A stretch of 64,000 nucleotides of DNA from Melitaea cinxia (lineage: Eukaryota > Arthropoda > Insecta > Lepidoptera > Nymphalidae): contig NC_059414.1 in the NCBI RefSeq assembly GCF_905220565.1, positions 11,158,001 to 11,222,000 of the forward strand, given 5' to 3'. A model generated the notes under the pieces. That model did not search any database, was not told the DNA's origin, and was given only the letters and a program-made list of their open reading frames with translations. Below, piece by piece: positions 57,623 through 64,000 of this stretch (positions are counted from its first letter, which is position 1; every line of letters begins with the position of its first letter). A program made the position numbers and the translations under genes.

Positions 57623-58155
57623 TCTACATAAATAAAAATGAATGTTGCTTAGCGCATAATTCGAGAATGGCTCGACCAATTCGGCTAATTTATTTTTTGT
57701 GTTCCGTAAGGCCCGTGTGCTGTGTGGCTACGGCACTAAAGAATTTAGCCACCCCCTCTCTTCCCGTGGGTGCCGTAAGAGGCGACTAAGGGATAACAAG
57801 GTTCCACAACCACCTTGGAACTTAAGAAGCCGACCGATGGCGGGATAACCATCCAACTGCTGGCTTTGAAATACACAGTCCGAAGACGGGCAGCAGCGTC
57901 TTCGGTGCGACAAAGCCAGTACTGCGGTCACCAACCCGCCTGCCCAGCGTGGTGACTATGGGCAAAACACACGAGTTCACGTTATTTTTGGCGTAAACTT
58001 GTGGAGGCCTATGTCCAGCAGTGGACTGTATAGGCTGTAATGATGATGATGATAATGATGAAGGCCCACGGAAGGTATTTACACTTAAAAAAATATATAT
58101 ATAAAAATTAATTTTTACTATTAACTTTTGACAGAACGAAGTCTGACCGGGCAGT
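57623..58155 (+). mobile_element. Helitron-like element, short type, split by family A
   Basis: It starts TCTACATAAATAAAAATGAA, is interrupted at 57715-58060, resumes at AAGGCCCACGGAAGG and ends CTGACCGGGCAGTTAG, a degraded end. Confidence 0.7.
57715..58060 (+). mobile_element. Family A retroposon, full length, in a Helitron-like element
   Basis: It is flanked by AAGGCCC at 57708-57714 and 58061-58067. It starts GTGTGCTGTGTGGCTACGG and ends in a (GAT)n-type tail. Confidence 0.9.
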
Positions 58156-58367
58156 TAGTATTAGTACATATTTTTATTTTGTAATTAAGTAAGAGTAGTG
58201 CATATATTGGTCTTCAGAGTCTAGATAAGTCTACTTTCGCTCTCAGGAACGACTACACTTACAGGAATTTACAGGAACTACAGGAACGTGAATATTGGAG
58301 ATTTAAATTTCCTTTCAATAATGTGTTTACGAAATAAAACTTAAACTATATAAATATTCGTAATTTC

Positions 58368-58566
58368 GTCGGTCCCGGTTGTTATCACAAATACGTGATA
58401 GCGATCGTTACTCGTAGTAGGGAACATATCCGCCAACTCGCATTAGAGCCGCGTGGTGGATTAAGCGTCGATTCTTCTCCTACATGGGGAAAGAGACCCA
58501 TGGCCAGCAGTGGGATAATAAAGGCTGAAGCGAAAAGAAGTAAGTACACGGAGAAAGAAGCCTATA
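58368..58566 (+). mobile_element. Family C SINE, 3' part
   Basis: It runs from CGTCGGTCCCGGTTGTTATC to ATAATAAAGGCTGAAGCG, with a partial repeat of the 3' end (GGAGAAAGAAGCCTATACAG) following. Confidence 0.75.
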
Positions 58567-58699
58567 CAGGCTGAATGCGTATATAAATATCTGGAAATCA
58601 TGTACAACGATAACAATAAATATTTTAATAAAAAGGTTATCTTGAAGGCACCACGACTTTATCTTTTAAGTCTAACTAATACAATTTTTAAATATAAAT

Positions 58700-58837
58700 A
58701 TCTTATAACATACACATACGGTCATCTGTTTCTATGGTAAGCAACTTAACGCTTGTGTTAATAGGTAACAGCCGGCTGATATAGCTAATTTTTTTTTTGA
58801 TAAATTTACATAGAAATAATATATATATATACAAATA
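58700..58837 (-). mobile_element. Family I SINE fragment
   Basis: It contains the antisense body (TAAGCAACTTAACGCTTGTG, AACAGCCGGCTGATATAGC) and TA run, but the tRNA-like head is missing and replaced by family A sequence. Confidence 0.65.
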
Positions 58838-59016
58838 TTACGAAGACGGGCAGCAGCGTCTTCGGTGCGACAAAGCCATCCCTGCGGTCACCAACCCACC
58901 TGCCCAGCGTGGTGATTATGGGCAGAACACATGAGTTCACGCCATCTTTGGCGTGTACTTGTAGAGTCCTGTGTCCAGGAGTAGACTGTGAAAGGCTCGT
59001 GTGATGATGATGATGA
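58838..59016 (+). mobile_element. Family A retroposon, 3' half
   Basis: It starts ACGAAGACGGGCAGCAGCG and ends with the (GAT)n tail. Confidence 0.8.
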
Positions 59017-60430
59017 TGATTAGAAAAACAACAATACTGTAACTTAATTAAAATGCAAAGGCGGCGTTATCACTAATAGTGATTTTCCACTACTTTAGTA
59101 ATAATTTTTGAGTAAATAAATATTTAATCTTCAACTTCACGAAATCGGGGTCTACTATCAAATAATCCAAATAGAAAACAAATCTATTGTTATAAGAATA
59201 ATAAGCACTTATATGTGACGAAAACTCCATGCCAAGTCACGTGTCCATTTGATTAGTTTGCTGATTCATTGCTTTCGTAAATATTTTGTAAAAGTACTAT
59301 ATTCATTTAAAATTTAAACTTTAATCCAACGGTATAAGGTATAATATAATATTTGAAGTCTGTAAGTATACATTTTAAGCAAGGACCAGGCGCTTTTTTA
59401 ATTTGGACTTTGTACTTATCAACGTAGGGTTTAATTTGAAACAGCCTGTAAGTAGGATGGTAAGTTCCAATCCTGTATTCACAATGAAATTAGTTGACCA
59501 CCCGTAGTTTTTGCTACTCAACACAATAGATTCCTTAGAAGTGGAGTGTTCTGAAAATTACCCCTTGTTCTTTTAAAATAAGTTTTCCATTTCCTATGCA
59601 AGTGGTTGGTATACTTTTTGCTTATTTGGTGCAATTTAAATGTAATTGTTACAGGTACTGCTAAGAGATTAAGCAGTGAAAACATAATTACAAAATAAAT
59701 TAGTTTCGAATAAGTAGCTTTAGAAAAATAATATTTCTCTTTACGTTGAGAATTGTAGTACTATGTTATGATAGTATAAGTTTAAAAGTTATTATTGTCT
59801 AATAGTTATTAATAGTTATACAGCTTTAGTTTTAACTTATTACAAATTTAGAATAAATAATTTAAGTGTAGAATTTTGACAGTTATGACCGTATTATAAT
59901 TCAAAATATTGAATGGCGAATTAAATTAACAAATAATCCTCAATCTAGTTCCCTGCGGCTCAGCGTGCATTTTATGTGACATTTAGCAATATCTGTCTGA
60001 GCTAAATTCGATGAAATGTGGAGTGACGGGCGCATAGCGTTTGATGACTTTATAAGGTTATACATCCACTGTAAAGCAGCATTTGGCTACAATAGGTATA
60101 GTTTATGTTTAGCCAAATAGATCCATATTTTTAATAGACTTTCACTTTGTTCTTAGAAAAGTATTCGTTTTTGCTTAGATATTAAACCTTGTTATACTCT
60201 AACTACATTTATATTATTTTCAGTAGCTTGAATCATTAAAGGAAAACCTAGAATTTCATATACATTTAAATTTACTACAGTTAAATATGTATAATCAAAG
60301 GTAGAAAATTAATTTATGATAGTATCATATGATATATATAGATAGATGAGTTTATATCGCTTTGAAATTATCGCTTGCATTAGACGGGATCTTTATCGGG
60401 GCTAAAAAGGACCCCATCTGCTTTGAAGGG
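59017..60430. other. AT-rich stretch, nothing recognised
   Basis: Apart from the right piggyBac-like end, no repeat or exon was seen. Confidence 0.4.
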
Positions 60431-60922
60431 TTAAACTGTTATGGCTATTGCGAATAATGAGAAGCGCTTAAAGAAATTTAAAGGCTCAGGGGTGTTATTG
60501 TCACGTCACCGGGGGTTTTAAAAATGGGACAATTTGAGGTAAAAAAAATTCCTTTCGTATACGAACCAAATGAAAAAATAAATTGGCTAATTTAACTTGG
60601 CTAATTGAATGTAACGTTCATAAAAATATAACTTGAAAATTGTGTATTTACTTATTATTTCTATTGCTTCTGCAATTGGATATATATCTAATTCGAATGT
60701 ACGTCGCTAATTTGTAGCTTCTTGGAACAATCTACTTAACCTAAACAAAATAACGACTTCGATAATATTGTATCGTGACTCGTACACGTATTTCTGTTAT
60801 ATAAAATTTTAAAAATATAATATGTATACCGCTTTCAATGTTTTGTTTTTTTTCAATGTTTGTTTGTCGTTTTAAGTTTATCTAACCAAGTAAAATGTTT
60901 TACTCAATATTTGAAAAAAAAG

Positions 60923-61197
60923 TCTATATAAATAAATAAAATTGAAGTGTCTGTTTGTGATATTAAAATAACAGCTTTTTACTAAATTCATATGTAAAAT
61001 AATATTTTTTATAATTTTTGTTTGTCTGTCTGTCTGTTTGTCTGTCAGTCTGCAGAAACTGCTGGACCGATTTTGACGGACATAAGGAGTTACTTAGGCT
61101 ACTTTTATTTTAGACAGTTTTTATTTTATAACTCTGCGAACTAAACAATAACTATTTATTTAAATTCTACGCTTACGAAGTCGCGGGCACAGCTAGT
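60923..61197 (+). mobile_element. Helitron-like element, complete non-autonomous copy
   Basis: It starts TCTATATAAATAAATAAAAT and includes a TCTG-rich run and GCTGGACCGATTTTGACGGA. It ends AAGTCGCGGGCACAGCTAGT, the same 3' end as the minus-strand element at 29534. Confidence 0.75.
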
Positions 61198-62802
61198 AAA
61201 TTATAAAAAAATAACACGTAATGATTTTATGCTACATGCATTGCAGTATAATGTCGGTTAAAGTTACATTAACTATGATAGTAGTAGAGTCGATTAGATA
61301 ACAGTTATGTATTAATATTTTCAGAAATAGACATACGTTTCTTTGTGCCTTAAAGATTATACAAAGTAATTGATCCCCTGATAATGTTCATTATTTTGTC
61401 AAAAAAGTCTGCTAAACCATGGTAGAGCAGCTTGTCTTATTAATCTTTTTAAGCTTTTACACTTCCCATCAGATCCATTGCATACTATTTTAGTTCAATT
61501 CACTTGAATGTTGTGTAACTGATCGAATACACACAGAATTATCGACTATGTCAGCTAATTTAGTATCAACGGAGTCAAGATCACTTTAGCCAATTATGCC
61601 TTCGAGGCAACATCTAAATTGTTTGTAGAGGCTTTGCCCTCAACCAGACAAATATTAGACACCTAGATAGAGGCTGTGTGTGTTTGTGGAATCAAAATTG
61701 AGTTGCATATATTTATGATACTGTAAGTTCGAGAAGTAAGAATTTAAGAGTACTTTTAAACACGTTCATTGAAAACGTCGCGTGGTCACGTTAATCTCCA
61801 ATTTGGCCAATTATGCAACGTCGCGTAGTGTCCTGAGAATTTGTATAAAGATCTTTACACGTGCATAACGTAATTTTTAATGTATCATATGGACCTTTAG
61901 AACAAGGATTGGGCTAGTAAAAAAAAAATACAAAAACAATATTGAATATATTAGGAGTAATAGTATATTGAAAAAAAAGTGAGTGTGTGTACATAAGCGC
62001 GCAAACACTTTTTTTTCGCGTGCGCGTAAGAAGTTATACTTCATTGGCTAGCTAACTTCAGGGTTCATTGTAAAAATTTACTCTCATCATTTTTCACTAA
62101 CGCGCCCAAACGAAGTATAGGTTAACTGAAAAAAGTATATGAGCCACTCGCTGAAAATCTAAATTATTGGTTAGGCACTGAATATATTAAAATGTACCAT
62201 TTCAGCTTTGCAAGATTTGATCCATATTACGAATATTACCTATATCAAAGGTATCATCAAAGAGTTAATGACGATACCAATCAAATGAACCAAACTGTAC
62301 TCTCGTACCGAATGTTAAGGTTTACAATCAAATGAACTTATAATTCAAGTAAATCCGGTTATTTCGCTAATTCAATATATCGTCATACATGGAATATTCA
62401 GAACAAATATGCCTTTTGAATTGTAAATGCGGTTGGTAAACACGATTTGTGCAAAGAGATTAATTAACTGATAAAATGCAAACATTTGCGGTCTGTCATA
62501 TCATGTTTGATCAAGATGTATTCTTATTATATATTAACGATAAGTTACATTTTGGACATTTCGTATGTACCCAATCACTATGAGGGTATACGAGCGCATG
62601 TAATTTTACATGGTTGAAAATTTCCCAGAATAGTAACCACTACACTTTAGAATAATATTCACATCATAGTCGATATAAAAAGCAGATTAAAGATTTAAAC
62701 AAAGTTGAACTTTATACACATTAGTCTATACTTTCGTCTATATAAATCCACCATCCATTGCTAATGTACTCGCAGATATAATGCTATAACCAGTCCAACA
62801 AG
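61198..62802. other. Long AT-rich intergenic stretch
   Basis: No gene was recognised. A GCGCGC/TTTTTTTTCGCGTGCGCG-rich patch lies at about 62000-62025. Confidence 0.45.
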
Positions 62803-63022
62803 ATTGTTAAAATTGATACTTTTTTATATTACTTAGGAACAAAAAATAAATGATAAAAACTGTTTGAAAAAAGATTTTTAAAAATGATTCTTTTTTTAAA
62901 TATTATTTAGGAACAAAAAATAAATGATAAAAACTGTTTGAAAAACGATTGTTAAAATTGATACTTTTTTTAAAATATTATTTAGGAACAAAAAATAAAT
63001 GATAAAACCTGTTTGAAAACTA
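62803..63022 (+). repeat. Tandem repeat, period 74-75 bp, three copies
   Basis: AGGAACAAAAAATAAATGAT recurs at 62835, 62909 and 62984, each followed by AAAACTGTTTGAAAA-type text and preceded by GATT..TTAAAA..GAT and a T run. The third copy has ACCTG for AACTG. Confidence 0.9.
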
Positions 63023-63684
63023 AATATAATAGTTTTACAGTTAAATATAAAGTTTGTATTTCTAAAATAACGTTCCCTAAACCATAATTTTTCATATCAC
63101 CGTAAGCGATCTGAAAAAGCGATCACGTGTCATCGTTAAAATTTTAAATCGTAAACAGTTAGTGGCAGTAACGCGGTATAGTTAGGAACATTTTTATAGT
63201 CTATAACTATTTAACGGGTACATAACGTTAGGTACACACGAATAAACTTGATCGGGGTATGGCGTTAAAAGTTCGATTTTATAGTTGAATGATTTTAAAA
63301 CGATCGGATAAACGTATGGTTTGCGGTTTTTCGTTATTTTTTTATCGGTTTATGTATGAGTTTATTTTACGGTGGTTCACGATGGAATTGATCTACAATA
63401 GTTCAAGATTAATTTTGACACCTCGTTTCGTTTGAGATCTGTTTAATGTTTTAGGACAGTCAGACAAAAATACCTTTAATTTTTTCTTAATCTTGCAGAA
63501 ATAAAATTATTAATAGAAAATAACTTGATTTGAGAGACAAGACGGCGATTGTGAGACAAAAAAGTGTTGTCCCGTAAGATATGTCATATATTTAGAGGAA
63601 AATATAAATCGAGAATCTTGTCCTACTTAGAGTAAGTCCTATTCCCAGCAGTGTGATGTAACAGGTTATCGAATTACAAATCAA
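63023..63684. other. Intergenic, nothing recognised
   Basis: A scrap resembling SINE 3' ends (CTATTCCCAGCAGTGTGATG) lies near 63640. Confidence 0.4.
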
Positions 63685-63808
63685 TTAAATTTGGATTGTC
63701 TGGAAGAAATGGTTAATTAGCCATAAGTCCGCCCATTGTACTTCACTGTCTTTAACTATCTTTATGCTTTGTTTGTAATATATTTGTGGTGTACAAAAAA
63801 GTATAAAA

Positions 63809-63841
<33 letters not shown>

Positions 63842-63842
63842 A
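63685..63842 (+). mobile_element. Family J, LINE 3' end with (TAAA)n tail
   Basis: It contains GGATTGTCTGGAAGAAATGG, CCATAAGTCCGCCC and TATTTGTGGTGTACAA, then a run of about eight AAAT units. This 3' text is common to lepidopteran LINEs. Confidence 0.7.
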
Positions 63843-64000
63843 ATAAAAAATGTATTTTGTATTGGTATACAATCTACTAATACAAGTAACTTATCGTTAC
63901 CCATTTTTAATGTAAATGACGTCACATTTCCTATACTGATACTCTAATCCGAATTATATGCAAATGCAGCAGACATGTCAACCGGCGATACATAAATCAT

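Larger units (their letters stand above)
56666..60434. mobile_element. Putative piggyBac-like non-autonomous element with nested insertions
   Basis: The left end TTAACCCTTTAACGCAGATG and the right end, read inward as TTAACCCTTCAAAGCAGATG, form inverted repeats beginning with TTAA. The interior has no transposase frame and has been expanded by later Helitron-like, SINE and family A insertions (57362-59016). The pairing of these two distant ends is inference. Confidence 0.45.

Overview
This window looks like nuclear DNA from a lepidopteran, probably a butterfly. It is AT-rich, very sparsely coding, and filled with repeat types I know from moth and butterfly genomes: a tRNA-derived SINE resembling the Metulj type, short Helitron-like elements ending in CTAG, a GAT-tailed retroposon, an inverted-repeat element with AACCGACTTCAA ends, and a LINE 3' end with a TAAA tail. 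The order-level call is inference from these repeats and from the chemoreceptor genes; the species is not determined.

The only host genes I can support form a tandem cluster of gustatory receptor (Gr) family genes on the minus strand at 10.4-19.5 kb. Two are structurally complete four-exon genes (17577-19521, about 355 residues; 13690-15602, about 348 residues). They share the same exon plan: a long first exon ending in a Ser-Trp codon pair, a 26-residue exon, a 50-residue exon and a last exon carrying the TYhhhhhQF-type signature. A third paralogue (10386-11213) keeps exons 1 and 2 but has no start ATG, a frameshift and no recognisable exons 3-4, so it is probably a pseudogene. Introns of both intact genes have taken in transposable elements.

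The most unusual structure is at 36.7-39.3 kb: a head-to-head array of near-identical units of about 318 bp, each carrying a 73-nt sequence that folds as a tRNA with intact A and B boxes and a following T5 terminator. Two intact copies and one truncated copy lie on the minus strand, followed by six on the plus strand. The tRNA body sits between imperfect inverted repeats (TATCATATC...). Degenerate single relatives of the same unit occur at 20.65-20.89 kb and 43.53-43.72 kb, so this is an interspersed family that has expanded locally.

Layout: 0-10 kb repeats, including a piggyBac-like remnant at 3520-4772; 10-20 kb the Gr cluster with a mariner-type remnant (11664-12865) and a GC-rich hairpin segment (12879-13218); 20-36 kb intergenic DNA with many SINE, Helitron-like and inverted-repeat elements; 36.7-39.3 kb the tRNA-like array; 39-64 kb intergenic DNA with more repeats, including a pair of piggyBac-like ends (56666 and 60434) enclosing nested insertions. 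Two short candidate exons of unknown identity (46.1 kb and 53.6 kb, minus strand) are reported with low confidence.

Repeat family letters used below: A, GAT-tailed retroposon, full length about 350 bp; B, about 270-bp repeat ending GTGAGCCGTACGCTTGTTTG; C, tRNA-derived SINE of about 335-350 bp; D, short repeat with GGAAAACCG; E, about 240-bp repeat; F, element with AACCGACTTCAA inverted ends; H, Helitron-like; I, second tRNA-derived SINE; J, LINE 3' end; T, tRNA-like inverted-repeat element.
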